64,000 nucleotides of DNA from contig NZ_VICB01000020.1 in the NCBI RefSeq assembly GCF_006546835.1, forward strand, positions 1 through 64,000, given 5' to 3'. The position numbers were made by a program, and so were the translations under genes. Shown one piece after another: positions 35,763 through 45,310 of this stretch. Position 1 is the stretch's first letter, and each line of letters opens with the position of its first letter. The stretch comes from Actinomyces johnsonii. GTDB taxonomy: Bacteria; Actinomycetota; Actinomycetes; Actinomycetales; Actinomycetaceae. The notes under the pieces are model-generated. The model saw nothing but the letters and a program-made list of their open reading frames with translations, searched no databases and was not told where the DNA came from.

Positions 35763-36051
35763 GAACCATTCCTTCAGGGCGTGCCGGTCCCATCCTGGGG
35801 TCGGCACGCCCTTTGTCTGCGGCTCCCGTGTCACTCCGGGAGACTTTTCCCGCCCACGAACCGTTCACGGGCCTCCTGCGCGCGCCCGGCGCCGACCCGC
35901 CCCGCGCCCTCGACCACGGCTCCTCACCGAGCCGCGGGTAGGCTGACGGGAGCGCCAACGGTGTGCCGCGCAGGCGACCCTCCGGGGCGCCGTCGGCCCA
36001 CCGCCGCGTGATTCCGTTTTTGCCTTCGCAAACCTGAGGAAACCCGCCCCG

Positions 36052-38565
36052 ATGAGTGCCGTGCAGATTGCCTGTGTCGTCATCGTCGTCATCGCCACGA
36101 CGATCGGTATCGCAGTTTTCGCACGCGCCTGTTTCACTATTGGCGCCCGCATGGCCGTGGGCCGCGGGACCGCGCCGGAGCGCCTGCGCCCGGTCGGCCG
36201 GCGCCTGGCGCTCACGCTGGGAGCGCTCGTGGGCCACACCGCGTTCAAGGGCCGCCCCTTCATCAAGGCCGCCCACTGGCTGGTCATGGTCTCCTTCCCA
36301 CTGCTGTTCCTCACGCTCGTGGCCGGTTACGGGCAGGTCCTGGGCGGACCCGACTTCGCCCTGCCCCTCATCGGGCACGCCGCCTGGTGGGCCTGGATCG
36401 TCGAGCTCATCGCCTGGCTGTCCACGGCCGGGATCGTGGGCCTGACGATCCTGCGCTGGCGCCTGACCCGGGCCGGGCGAGCGGCCCCGCCCTACGCCCC
36501 AGACTCCGACGGCGGCAAGCGTCCACGCACCTCGCGCTTCGCCGGGTCGACGTCGGCCCAGGCGAAGTTCGTGGAGGCCACGATCATCGGCGTGGTCGCC
36601 TGCGTGCTGGCGCTGCGGATGCTCGAGCACGCCCACCTGGCCGCCTCCCCCGACCCGGCCGAGCACGCACTGGCCTCCTGGTGGCACTTCCCGCTGACGG
36701 CCTGGACCGGCCCCCTCCTCGCCCCCCTGAGCACCGGCACCCTGGGCAACGCAATCCTCATTGTCGCCACCATCAAGGTGGTGCTCTCGATGAGCTGGTT
36801 CGTCGTCGTGGGCCTCCAGCCCTCGATGGGCGTGGCCTGGCACCGGTTCCTGGCGATCCTCAACGTCTACGCGCGCCGCGAGGTGGACGGCTCCAAGGCC
36901 CTGGGCCCGCTCCAGCCGCTCATGATCGGCGACGAGCCCCTGACCGAGGCCACCATGGACACGCTGGAGGAAGCCATGGAGGCCGCCGACTCCGGCGAGG
37001 GGCCCGAGGTCAAGTTGGGCGTAGGCCGCATCGAGGACTTCACCTGGAAGGGCCTGCTGGACTTCTCCACATGCACCGAGTGCGGCCGCTGCCAGGACCT
37101 GTGCCCGGCGTGGAACACCGGCAAGCCTCTGTCGCCCAAGCTGTTCGTCATGGCGCTGCGCGACCACCATGCCGCGGCCGCCCCCTACCTGCGGGCTGCC
37201 GGCGCCCTGGGCGTCGAGCCCGACGACGTCACCGAGGAGATGGTGGCCTCTCGTCCTACCTCCGGCGGGATAGTCGGCAGGGTGCTGGGCATGCACGACG
37301 GCCTGGCGCGCGAGACCAACCTGGGCCTGGAGCCGGGCACCGCCCACACCGGCGATGTGCTCGGCGCGCTGCTGGAGGCCAAGGCGGCCCCTACCGAGAC
37401 GGGTGTGGCCACGCGGCCCGCCCCCCTGGCCGGGGAGGTCATCCCCGCCGACGTCCTGTGGTCGTGCACCACCTGCGGGGCCTGCGTGGACCAGTGCCCG
37501 GTGGACATCGAGCACCTCGACCACGTCGTCGACGTGCGCCGTCAGCAGGTGCTCATGGAGTCGGCCTTCCCCAAGGAGCTCGGCGGCATGTTCCGCAAGC
37601 TGGAGTCCAAGGGGAACCCGTGGGGGCTGCCGGCGCGCAAGCGCATGGACTGGGCCAAGAACCTGGACTTCGAAGTGCCGGTCATCGGCGACGATGTCGA
37701 GAGCGCCGCGGACGTCGATTACCTGTTCTGGGTGGGCTGCGCGGGCGCCTACGAGGACCGCGCTAAGAAGACGACGCGGGCGGTGGCCGAGCTGCTGCAC
37801 ACCGCCGGCGTGAGCTTCGCTGTGCTCGGCGACGCCGAGACCTGCACGGGTGACCCGGCCCGGCGCGCCGGCAATGAGATCCTCTACCAGATGCTCGCCG
37901 CGCAGAACGTGGAGACCCTGGGCGAGGTCGGAGCGCAGAGGATCGTGGTGACCTGCGCGCACTGCTTCAACACGATCTCACGGGAGTACCCGCAGATCGG
38001 GGGCCACTACGAGGTCCTCCACTACACCCAGCTGCTGGACCGCCTCGTGCGCGAGGGCCGACTGCACCCCCAGCCGCCGCAGGCCGCGGGCGGGCCGGGT
38101 TCGGCCGGCGGCGCCACCGTAGAAGGCGCCGAGTCGCAGCCGGCGTCCCCGGCTGCGGCGTCGTCGGACCGGGACGCGGCCAGTAAGGCGGAAAGCGAGC
38201 CGACCATCCCGACGGTCACCTACCACGATGCCTGCTACCTGGGCCGCCACAACCAGATCTACTCCCCACCGCGCGAGCTGCTGGAGGCGACCGGCGCGAC
38301 CACGGTGGAGATGCCGCGCAGCCGCGATCGGGGCTTCTGCTGCGGGGGCGGTGGGGCGCGCGCCTTCATGGAGGAGACGATCGGGACGCGGATCGCCGTC
38401 GAGCGCTCGCGCGAGGCCATCGGCACCGGCGCGCAGGTCATCGCCACGGCATGCCCCTTCTGCACCACAATGCTCTCCGACGGCGTCGCCTCCGAGGGCG
38501 CGGACGTACGGGTCACCGACGTCGCCACCCTCATGCTGGAGGCCGTGCGCCGCGGCGGGGAATAG
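36052..38565 (+). CDS. Membrane-bound Fe-S oxidoreductase (heterodisulfide-reductase-like)
   Basis: An 837-residue protein. The N-terminal ~260 residues form about five to six membrane helices with histidines, in the style of a NarI/DsrM-type cytochrome b domain. Two ferredoxin-like 4Fe-4S motifs follow (CTECGRCQDLCP, about residue 345; CTTCGACVDQCP, about 475). CCG-type domains come next (GCAGAYEDRAKKTTRAVAEL, CYLGRHNQIYSPPRELL, CCGGGGAR). The last ~120 residues hold an Ala/Ser-rich linker inside the second CCG domain. Such proteins pass electrons between quinols and soluble acceptors, but the substrate here is unknown. It is 18 bp from convergent rarA. Confidence 0.9.
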   Translation: MSAVQIACVVIVVIATTIGIAVFARACFTIGARMAVGRGTAPERLRPVGRRLALTLGALVGHTAFKGRPFIKAAHWLVMVSFPLLFLTLVAGYGQVLGGPDFALPLIGHAAWWAWIVELIAWLSTAGIVGLTILRWRLTRAGRAAPPYAPDSDGGKRPRTSRFAGSTSAQAKFVEATIIGVVACVLALRMLEHAHLAASPDPAEHALASWWHFPLTAWTGPLLAPLSTGTLGNAILIVATIKVVLSMSWFVVVGLQPSMGVAWHRFLAILNVYARREVDGSKALGPLQPLMIGDEPLTEATMDTLEEAMEAADSGEGPEVKLGVGRIEDFTWKGLLDFSTCTECGRCQDLCPAWNTGKPLSPKLFVMALRDHHAAAAPYLRAAGALGVEPDDVTEEMVASRPTSGGIVGRVLGMHDGLARETNLGLEPGTAHTGDVLGALLEAKAAPTETGVATRPAPLAGEVIPADVLWSCTTCGACVDQCPVDIEHLDHVVDVRRQQVLMESAFPKELGGMFRKLESKGNPWGLPARKRMDWAKNLDFEVPVIGDDVESAADVDYLFWVGCAGAYEDRAKKTTRAVAELLHTAGVSFAVLGDAETCTGDPARRAGNEILYQMLAAQNVETLGEVGAQRIVVTCAHCFNTISREYPQIGGHYEVLHYTQLLDRLVREGRLHPQPPQAAGGPGSAGGATVEGAESQPASPAAASSDRDAASKAESEPTIPTVTYHDACYLGRHNQIYSPPRELLEATGATTVEMPRSRDRGFCCGGGGARAFMEETIGTRIAVERSREAIGTGAQVIATACPFCTTMLSDGVASEGADVRVTDVATLMLEAVRRGGE

Positions 38566-38583
38566 CTGGTCTCCGCCCCGAGA

Positions 38584-39960
38584 TCAGTGCTTGCGTGCCC
38601 GCAGACCCTCCCAGTACTCCAGGCGCTCACGGATGCGCCGCTCGTGGCCGTTGGCGGTGGGCTCGTAGAGGGGCCGGCGCTCAACGCCGTCGGGCAGGTA
38701 GTCCGCGCCGGAGAAGCCGTCGGCCGTGTCCGGGTCGTACTCGTAGCCCTCGCCGTAGCCGAGTTCCTTCATCAGCCGGGTGGGGGCGTTAAGGATATGG
38801 GCCGGCGGCATGAGCGAGCCGGTCTCGCGCGCCAGGCGCGCCGCCCGGCCGTAGCCGCGGTAGACGGCGATCGACTTGGGCGCGGTGGCCAGGTAGACGA
38901 CCGCCTGCGCGATGGCGAGCTCCCCCTCGGGCGACCCCAGGCGCTCGTAGGCGTCCCAGGCCGCCAGCGTCATCTGCAGGGCGGCCGGGTCGGCCATGCC
39001 GACGTCCTCGCTGGCGAAGCGCACCAGGCGCCGCGCCACGTAGAGCGGGTCCTCGCCCCCGCCCAGCATGCGCGCCAGCCAGTACAGGGCGGCGTCCGGG
39101 TCAGAGCCGCGCATCGACTTGTGCAGAGCCGAGATGAGGTTGTAGTGCTCCTCGCGGGACTTGTCATACAGGGGCGCCCGGGAGGCGACAACGGCGCGCA
39201 GCCCCTCGACGTCGAGCGGTTCCGGGCCGCCCGGCCCGTCCGGCGTCCAGCCGCCCGCGTCCTGGGCGGCAAGGACCTGCTCGACCATGCCCAGCAGGTA
39301 GCGGCCGTCGCCATCGGCCATGGATACCAAGGCGGTGCGGGCATCCTCGGTCAGGGCGAGGTCGCGGCCAGTCAGGGACTCGGCGCGCGCCAGCAGCTCG
39401 GTCAGGGCAGCATCGTCCAGGCGGCGCAGGACCATCACCTGGCAGCGCGATAGGAGGGCGCCACCCAGCTCGAAGCTCGGGTTCTCCGTGGTCGCGCCGA
39501 CCAGGACGATCGTTCCGTCCTCGACGTAGGGCAGGAAGGAGTCCTGCTGGGCGCGGTTGAAGCGGTGGATCTCGTCGACGAACAGGAGCGTGCCCTGCCC
39601 GATATCGCGGCGGCGGGCCGCGGCGGCGAAGACCTTGCGTAGGTCGGCCACCCCGGAGAAGGTCGCCGAGGCCTGCTCGAAGACCAGGCCGGTGCGGTCG
39701 GCCAGGAGTCGGGCGATCGTCGTCTTGCCGCAGCCCGGTGGGCCCCACAGGATGATGGAGGACAGGCGGCCGGAGGCGACCATGCGGCCCAGCGGTGCGT
39801 CGGCGGCGAGCAGCTGGTCCTGGCCGACGACGTCGTCGAGCGCCCGCGGGCGCAGTCGATCGGCCAGCGGGCGGGACGGGTCATCGACGAGGCCGGAGCC
39901 GTCGGGACCGGCGTCGTCGAACAGTGAGGGCGAGTCAGGTCCGGGCGCGTAACGAGCCAT
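38584..39960 (-). CDS. rarA: Replication-associated recombination protein A (MgsA/RarA ATPase)
   Basis: A 458-residue AAA+ ATPase with Walker A GPPGCGKTT, Walker B LLFVDEIHRFN and sensor GATTENPSF, close in length and layout to E. coli MgsA/RarA and yeast Mgs1/WRNIP1. It acts at stalled replication forks with SSB and the clamp loader. The start at 39960 (MARYAPGPDS) is preferred; the longer frame adds Arg-rich noise. The C-terminal MgsA_C domain (ARKH ending, LEYWEGLRARK) is complete. It is convergent with the Fe-S gene. Confidence 0.95.
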   Translation of the reverse strand: MARYAPGPDSPSLFDDAGPDGSGLVDDPSRPLADRLRPRALDDVVGQDQLLAADAPLGRMVASGRLSSIILWGPPGCGKTTIARLLADRTGLVFEQASATFSGVADLRKVFAAAARRRDIGQGTLLFVDEIHRFNRAQQDSFLPYVEDGTIVLVGATTENPSFELGGALLSRCQVMVLRRLDDAALTELLARAESLTGRDLALTEDARTALVSMADGDGRYLLGMVEQVLAAQDAGGWTPDGPGGPEPLDVEGLRAVVASRAPLYDKSREEHYNLISALHKSMRGSDPDAALYWLARMLGGGEDPLYVARRLVRFASEDVGMADPAALQMTLAAWDAYERLGSPEGELAIAQAVVYLATAPKSIAVYRGYGRAARLARETGSLMPPAHILNAPTRLMKELGYGEGYEYDPDTADGFSGADYLPDGVERRPLYEPTANGHERRIRERLEYWEGLRARKH

Positions 39961-40127
39961 GCCCCGAGCGTAGGTCCTGGTGGTGACACGAACGTCGGTC
40001 GAGCTCCGCCCGGCTCGCCAGCCTCGGCCCGCACCGTCGTGAGGCCACGGCCGCGACGTCACACGGGCAGCGTCACTTGCACCCCTCCAAAAAATAGATA
40101 TCATTTTGCTAACTCAAGGAGGTTCTC

Positions 40128-41120
40128 ATGTCCACGTCCCCGTCTCACGCCACCACCTCCCCCACTCCCGTTGACGCCTCGGACCAGCCCGTCAACGCCC
40201 CCGAGCAGGCCTCCAGTCGGGTCGACATCACGGAGAAGCCGGCCCGGGCCGCGGGCTCCGGCCCCGCCTTCCTCGCCCTGCTCCTCATCCTGGCGCTCAC
40301 CGCCGGATCGATCACCCTCCTTATCGTCGGCGGCATCGCCGCCGACGCAGGCCGGCCGGGAGCCGTACTGCGCGTCATCACCGGGGGCGTCGGGCTCCTC
40401 ATCGCCCTTCCGCTGTTCAGCAGCTTCACCGTCGTGGTGCCCGGAGAGACCAGCGTGCGTCAGTTCCTCGGCCGCTACATCGGCACCGTGCGCCACACGG
40501 GTTTCGTACTCGTCCCGCCGCTGACCGCCGGCAGGAAGGTCTCCATCAAGGTCCACAACTTCGAGACCAACGAGCTCAAGGTCAACGACCTGGACGGCAA
40601 CCCCGTCAACATCGCCGCCATCGTCGTGTGGCAGGTAGCCGACACCGCCCGCGCCGTCTTCGCCGTCGAGGCCTACGAGGAATTCATCAAGGCCCAGGCC
40701 GAGTCCGCGCTGCGCCACGTGGCCACCACCCACCCCTACGACGAGCCGGGCCCGGGCGAGGCCTCGCTGCGCGGCGGCACGGATGTCGTCTCCGCCGAGC
40801 TGGCGGCCGAGGTTGCGGCCAGGGTGGCGCTGGCGGGCCTGGAGATCGTCGAGGTGCGCATCTCCTCGCTGGCCTACGCCCCCGAGATCGCCCAGGCGAT
40901 GCTCCAGCGTCAGCAGGCCGGCGCCGTCATCGCGGCCCGCGAGCAGATTGTCGAGGGCGCCGTGACCATGGTCGATCAGGCCCTCAAGCGCCTCGAGGCG
41001 GACGACATCGTCACCATGGATGAGGAGCGCCGCGCCCAGATGGTCTCCAACCTCCTGGTGGTCCTGTGCTCCGACCAGCGCACCCAGCCCGTCGTCAACA
41101 CCGGCTCGCTCTACGCTTGA
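40128..41120 (+). CDS. SPFH/stomatin-prohibitin domain membrane protein
   Basis: A 330-residue protein with two hydrophobic helices at about residues 45-105, then an SPFH domain (VVVPGETSVRQFLGRYIGTV, IAAIVVWQVADTARAVFAVE, ALRHVATTHPYDEPG). The C-terminal segment is coiled and ends in VNTGSLYA, the usual ending in actinobacterial relatives. It would form oligomeric cages at the membrane and help organise it. AAGGAGG precedes the ATG. It is followed at 3 bp by a ribbon-helix-helix gene, so the two form an operon. Confidence 0.9.
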   Translation: MSTSPSHATTSPTPVDASDQPVNAPEQASSRVDITEKPARAAGSGPAFLALLLILALTAGSITLLIVGGIAADAGRPGAVLRVITGGVGLLIALPLFSSFTVVVPGETSVRQFLGRYIGTVRHTGFVLVPPLTAGRKVSIKVHNFETNELKVNDLDGNPVNIAAIVVWQVADTARAVFAVEAYEEFIKAQAESALRHVATTHPYDEPGPGEASLRGGTDVVSAELAAEVAARVALAGLEIVEVRISSLAYAPEIAQAMLQRQQAGAVIAAREQIVEGAVTMVDQALKRLEADDIVTMDEERRAQMVSNLLVVLCSDQRTQPVVNTGSLYA

Positions 41121-41123
41121 GCC

Positions 41124-41393
41124 GTGGTCGGTAAAGAGCGCAAGCAGGTCCTGCTCCGGTTGGACCCCGCCGTCCACGCGGCCATCGCCAAGTGGGCGGC
41201 GGACGATCTGCGCTCGGTCAACGCACAGATCGAGGTCCTCCTGCGCCGCGCGCTCGACGACGCCGGACGCGGTGTCAAGGCCGCCCCCATGCGCGGGCGG
41301 GGCCGGCCGCGCAAGGACGGTGGAGAGGGTGGCAGCAAGAACCGCACCGCCGAGCCGCCCAACGTCGTCGGCCCGGCTGCGGACAGCGAGTAG
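41124..41393 (+). CDS. Ribbon-helix-helix DNA-binding protein with AT-hook-like tail
   Basis: An 89-residue protein starting with GTG 3 bp after the SPFH stop. Residues 5-50 have the Arc/MetJ-type ribbon-helix-helix pattern (QVLLRLDPAVHAAIAKWAAD, SVNAQIEVLLRRALDD), followed by RGRGRPRKDGG, which looks like an AT-hook core. It probably binds DNA, perhaps autoregulating the SPFH operon. There is no toxin partner adjacent, so an antitoxin role is unsupported. Confidence 0.82.
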   Translation: MVGKERKQVLLRLDPAVHAAIAKWAADDLRSVNAQIEVLLRRALDDAGRGVKAAPMRGRGRPRKDGGEGGSKNRTAEPPNVVGPAADSE

Positions 41394-41675
41394 GCGAGGT
41401 GGCCCACTGCTGCCAGGACTCGACAGTCCGGTCCGGTCTGCCCCCACGTTCCGGGTGGACCGGCCCAGTCGTATGCGGCCGGAACTGCGCACGACAGACG
41501 GTGGGAACGTCCACATCTGCAGCAAAGGAACCTGGACCCCGAGCGGGCCGCCGGCAGAACCGCGGGATCATGCGGTTCGCTCTCGCACATTCCAGTCTGG
41601 CTGAGGCCTTTGCTAAAGATGTGGACACGAAGGCGACCCGCGGCGCCTGATGTGGCGACGTAGACGGCTACCCGT

Positions 41676-42098
41676 CTACGTGCGAGGTGACCGCTCCGGC
41701 ACGCGCAGGAGCGGCGCCAGTGCGGCCGCCATGACCAGGGTGAAGGCGCGGTTCTTGAGGAAGTCCTCCCACCAGCCATCCGCCGGCCAGGAGTAGCCCA
41801 GGACCAGGATGAAGGCGAAGAACCCCAGCGCTGCCAGGGCAGCCAGCCGGGGCGCGCGTCCGCGGGCGAGCAACCCGAGGCCGACCGCGAATTCGAAGGC
41901 GGCCGTGATCAGGCTCAGCCAGCCGATGTTCGCCATGACGAAGCCCCTCCATAGCTCTGCGAGCCAGGGCAATAGGACCGTGTCGGCGAAGGACGCGTAG
42001 CTGTGCGGCAAGAAGAGCCCGAAGTAGAGGTGGACCAGCGCCCCGCCTAAGAAGGCGGCGGCGAAGACCACCCGCACCACCGCGCGGTACCGACTCAT
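41676..42098 (-). CDS. DoxX-like small membrane protein
   Basis: A 140-residue protein with four hydrophobic helices and a loop of Trp/Gly/Pro residues (YSWPADGWWEDF), the usual DoxX/MauE-like layout. Such proteins are often redox-linked, but no function is assigned. Its ATG overlaps the stop of the upstream TetR gene (ATGA), so the two are translationally coupled and presumably co-regulated; the TetR is the obvious candidate repressor. The 280 bp to the end of the RHH gene hold nothing clear. Confidence 0.78.
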   Translation of the reverse strand: MSRYRAVVRVVFAAAFLGGALVHLYFGLFLPHSYASFADTVLLPWLAELWRGFVMANIGWLSLITAAFEFAVGLGLLARGRAPRLAALAALGFFAFILVLGYSWPADGWWEDFLKNRAFTLVMAAALAPLLRVPERSPRT

Positions 42099-42799
42099 GG
42101 CTCCGTCGCCTCATCCAACGTCTGGGCCGCCTGATCTGACACCGCCGACCCCGCCGCATCCGGCATCTGAGGGCGATGGGTCGCCCCGAAGTGGCGCACA
42201 TGGGCCCGCAACAGGGCTCGCGCGCGTTCCTCGGCATCATCACCGGACTCGGCGAGCTGAAGCAGAGTGAGGATCGGCCCGAAGAAGGCCAGCGCCGTGG
42301 CCTGCGGGTCGAGGCCGCTCCGGAACTCGCCGACGCGGATGAGCCCGGCGAAGATCTCGGCCTGGAAGGCGATGGGCTGCTCGATCCAGTAGTGGCGCAA
42401 TCGGCGTCCGAGCTCGGGGTCGCGGTACTGGCTGACGATGAACAGGCGGCGCAGGGCGGCGAGCTCGGGGTCGTGGAGGACGGCGTCGAAGAACCCTTCG
42501 GCGACGGCTACCAGCCGATCCTCGTCAATGCCGAGGTAGGCGGGCAGGGCGGCGTCGGGCGAGTCGACCGAGACCCCCAGGGAAGCGGCGACCTCGGCCA
42601 TGCGCGCGTCGGCCCGGTCGACGAGGGCGTCGAAAATCGCCTGCTTGGAGGCGAAGTGCTTGTAGACCGAGCCCTCGCGCACGCCGACGTCGCGGGCCAG
42701 GTCGCGGATGGATGTACCGCCCCAGCCATCCCGGGAGAACCGCTCCAGGGCTGCGTCGAGCAGCCTGTCCCGCGTCGAAGGTGAACGATCGTTAGCCAT
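42095..42799 (-). CDS. TetR-family transcriptional regulator
   Basis: A 234-residue TetR regulator. The helix-turn-helix is near the N-terminus (DRLLDAALERFSRDGWGGTS, VGVREGSVYKHFASKQAIF), and the C-terminal domain looks complete. Start 42799 (MANDRS) is chosen over 42832. The next 30 bp upstream contain AACGATCGTT and a CCGGCC/GGCCGG palindrome, either of which could be an operator. It is coupled to the DoxX-like gene. Confidence 0.9.
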   Translation of the reverse strand: MANDRSPSTRDRLLDAALERFSRDGWGGTSIRDLARDVGVREGSVYKHFASKQAIFDALVDRADARMAEVAASLGVSVDSPDAALPAYLGIDEDRLVAVAEGFFDAVLHDPELAALRRLFIVSQYRDPELGRRLRHYWIEQPIAFQAEIFAGLIRVGEFRSGLDPQATALAFFGPILTLLQLAESGDDAEERARALLRAHVRHFGATHRPQMPDAAGSAVSDQAAQTLDEATEP

Positions 42800-42811
42800 A
42801 CAGCCAGGGTA

Positions 42812-42827
42812 CCGGCCGAACGGCCGG
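42812..42827. promoter_or_regulatory. Palindrome upstream of TetR/DoxX operon
   Basis: CCGGCC-GAAC-GGCCGG, perfect 6-bp arms with 4-nt spacing, 13 bp upstream of the TetR start. It could be its operator or a small hairpin. By sequence only. Confidence 0.35.
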
Positions 42828-42898
42828 CCCACAATCTGTCGCAGTCGTTCCCGGCCTGCTGACGACTCCGATCCCGCCCGAAGACCCGCTTCGAGGCG

Positions 42899-45106
42899 TT
42901 ACCGCTGAGGGGCCTTTCTGCCGGCGACCACCGCACTTGCACTCGAGTGGGAGTCATCGGAGACGATGACTCCGCCCGGACACAGCGCCACCGGACCGGC
43001 GGTCACCCAAAACCTGGGCAACGAGACGCTGACCCACGCGGGCTCGTGACCACCGGAGTCGTTGGCGCCGCGATCCTGCTCGGCGTCCTGGCGGGCCGCA
43101 TCGTTCTGCGGCACCACGAGCTGGTCGGAGAAGCTGTGGTGGTTCTCGTCATCCACGCGCGCCGAGAAGACAGGGGTGTCCACTGCGCCGGAGTACGGGG
43201 GATATGAGTAGGGGGAATCCGGTGTGAGTTTATGGTTCTGTTTGATGATGCGGTAAGTCCCTGCGGGATCGACGGCTGTTACCTTTCCCGAGCGGGTGTC
43301 GAAGACGTTGAGCACCAACGGGTGGCCGAACTTCTTGGCCTGCCCCTCGGCCTCGTCCTGGACGGTCCAGGCGGACACGGCCTGGGCACTGGCCTGGATC
43401 GCGACCAGAGCCCAGTTGTCGGGCTTGTCCTCCCCCTTGAGGGACACCGTCTCTCCACTGTCGATGTTCTCCACCGTCCCATCTCCGGCGGCGTTGGCAA
43501 TCCAGCCACCGACATTGACGGGCTGTCCGGCGATCAGCTGAGCCTCGATTCTCCGGGAGGACAGGAAAGAACCACTACTGCTCCCAGCATTAGGTAGAGC
43601 CTCGAGGTCTATGACAGGTCGCTGATACTGCGAGTCCTCCTGCTTATCCCGGACGACCACAGCGGAGTGCCCACCGGGTCCCGAAATCGCCGTCTTCTCC
43701 TCGTCCAGTGGCCTGAGTTCACGCCCGTCGGCGGTGTCGTAAACCTTGCGGTTGATGACGGTTTTCGAATCGGTCAGCTGCACCGCGGGCGCCGCCCCAG
43801 TCACCTGGGTATCAAGAGCGACCCGGCCCGTATTCGTGCTCAGGACCACCACGCGGGTGACATCCACACCCGAGTCAGTGTCACTGAAGCTGCTCTCGGG
43901 CGAGACATTAAGGGCGTAGGCGAGCCAGGCACCATTGGGCGAGGTGAAGGCGGACCGCCCACCATAGATACTCGCTCCCTTGAGCGGCTCGGCATTCTCG
44001 CGATATGAGCGACCATTCGGCTCGGTCGTGGCAAAGCTCCACGTCACCTTTCCGGTTGAGGAGTCCAGCCCGTAGATGCCGTTTCTGGTGACGACAACAG
44101 CGCCGCGCACTCCGGCGAGAATCTCATGAACACTGCTGTCATCAAAGGCAGCGGTCCACATTGGATCAGTGCCGGTCTTCCCCTTGCCGACGGTCGCGGC
44201 CGCCATTTCCTCGACTGTCGGAAAACCGTCATGACTGGCCCCCGCACTGATCGTGACCCGGACGAACCGGTCGCAGAACCTGCTGATGAAATTCGGAACA
44301 GTCATTACCATCGCGGCGACCACCGCAATGCATATGAGCCCCAGCCCCACGTCCCGCATGCACTCTCCAACAGGCTTCCGAGCTGCAGAGTCCGCTTGCC
44401 GAGCGTACTGCGGGAGGAGCAAGACTGCCGGTGACGAGCTGACGACCTTCCCGCACCCGGGATGACCACCTACGGCAGTCTCCGACGTCGAGGCGACGGT
44501 CCACGGAGATCCTTCGCTCCCCTCCGCCTGGGGTGGCGCAGGCGGTTGGCAGACGCGCAGGACCAGGTGGCTCAGGATTGCGAGAACCAGACAGACCCAC
44601 CCGACTACCAGCCGGCCGATGTACTCGGGGACGATCGCACCCGACCGCCCAATCATGTCGACGATCCTCCCACCGAGGAGGAGAAGCAGGAAAGAGACGG
44701 CGCCCAATCCACCGACCGCGTACCCGACGATGAGGCCGGCCGGCCACCGGGAGGAAGGTTGCATCTGGCTCGCGGTCCAGGACAACAACAGGACCACTAG
44801 AAAAATCTGCCCGATGCTCCACCCCCCGCTGGTCAATGGCACCGGCAGAGGCGAACGCAGCGCCTCCGCGATGCCCCAGCCCAGCAGGATGAGAGCCGCG
44901 CCCCCTGCCACCAGACGCGCCCCGGCCAGAAAGCTGACGACCGCCCGCTGGCGACGCGAGCTCCGTTGGGCAACTGCGATTGGTGAAAGCGGACTCCATC
45001 CGGCGCCACCGTCATTATCGACCGAGCGGTGGACATCATTGTTCGAGGAAGCCTCGGCTGAATCACCGCCGGAGTCGCCGACCGTCGGCGTCGCATCATT
45101 GCTCAT
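42899..45106 (-). CDS. Membrane-anchored PQQ-like beta-propeller protein (paralogue 1)
   Basis: A 735-residue protein. The N-terminal ~55 residues are hydrophilic and Asp/Ser-rich, then four membrane helices reach about residue 190. A Pro/Gly/Ser-rich linker follows, then a further membrane helix near residue 265. The large C-terminal part carries PQQ-like propeller repeats (GAVVVTRNGIYGLDSSTGKVTW and later similar blocks), presumably outside the membrane. It ends VALCPGGVIVSDD. It is about half identical by eye to the neighbour at 45311. No enzyme motif; likely an extracytoplasmic binding/scaffold protein. Start 45106 is chosen from the hydrophilic MSNDATP opening. Confidence 0.8.
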   Translation of the reverse strand: MSNDATPTVGDSGGDSAEASSNNDVHRSVDNDGGAGWSPLSPIAVAQRSSRRQRAVVSFLAGARLVAGGAALILLGWGIAEALRSPLPVPLTSGGWSIGQIFLVVLLLSWTASQMQPSSRWPAGLIVGYAVGGLGAVSFLLLLLGGRIVDMIGRSGAIVPEYIGRLVVGWVCLVLAILSHLVLRVCQPPAPPQAEGSEGSPWTVASTSETAVGGHPGCGKVVSSSPAVLLLPQYARQADSAARKPVGECMRDVGLGLICIAVVAAMVMTVPNFISRFCDRFVRVTISAGASHDGFPTVEEMAAATVGKGKTGTDPMWTAAFDDSSVHEILAGVRGAVVVTRNGIYGLDSSTGKVTWSFATTEPNGRSYRENAEPLKGASIYGGRSAFTSPNGAWLAYALNVSPESSFSDTDSGVDVTRVVVLSTNTGRVALDTQVTGAAPAVQLTDSKTVINRKVYDTADGRELRPLDEEKTAISGPGGHSAVVVRDKQEDSQYQRPVIDLEALPNAGSSSGSFLSSRRIEAQLIAGQPVNVGGWIANAAGDGTVENIDSGETVSLKGEDKPDNWALVAIQASAQAVSAWTVQDEAEGQAKKFGHPLVLNVFDTRSGKVTAVDPAGTYRIIKQNHKLTPDSPYSYPPYSGAVDTPVFSARVDDENHHSFSDQLVVPQNDAARQDAEQDRGANDSGGHEPAWVSVSLPRFWVTAGPVALCPGGVIVSDDSHSSASAVVAGRKAPQR

Positions 45107-45310
45107 GGGATGAGTGTCAGACCTCCACGAGGATTCAACAATGGGGAGCGCATCCACCTTGCCACCACTACGACAGACGACACGTGGAGACGCGGGAGTG
45201 CCCCCCTCATGCGCCGACAGGCCACGCACGACGGACCCAGAATGCGCAGGGGCCAGCATCATCATGGGTCACAGCCGGCGAGCATTGGCTTCAGCCTCTG
45301 AGCGTCACCA

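Noticed and set aside
41124-41393. Antitoxin of a toxin-antitoxin pair
   Set aside because: No toxin-like gene adjacent; the neighbour is an SPFH protein.
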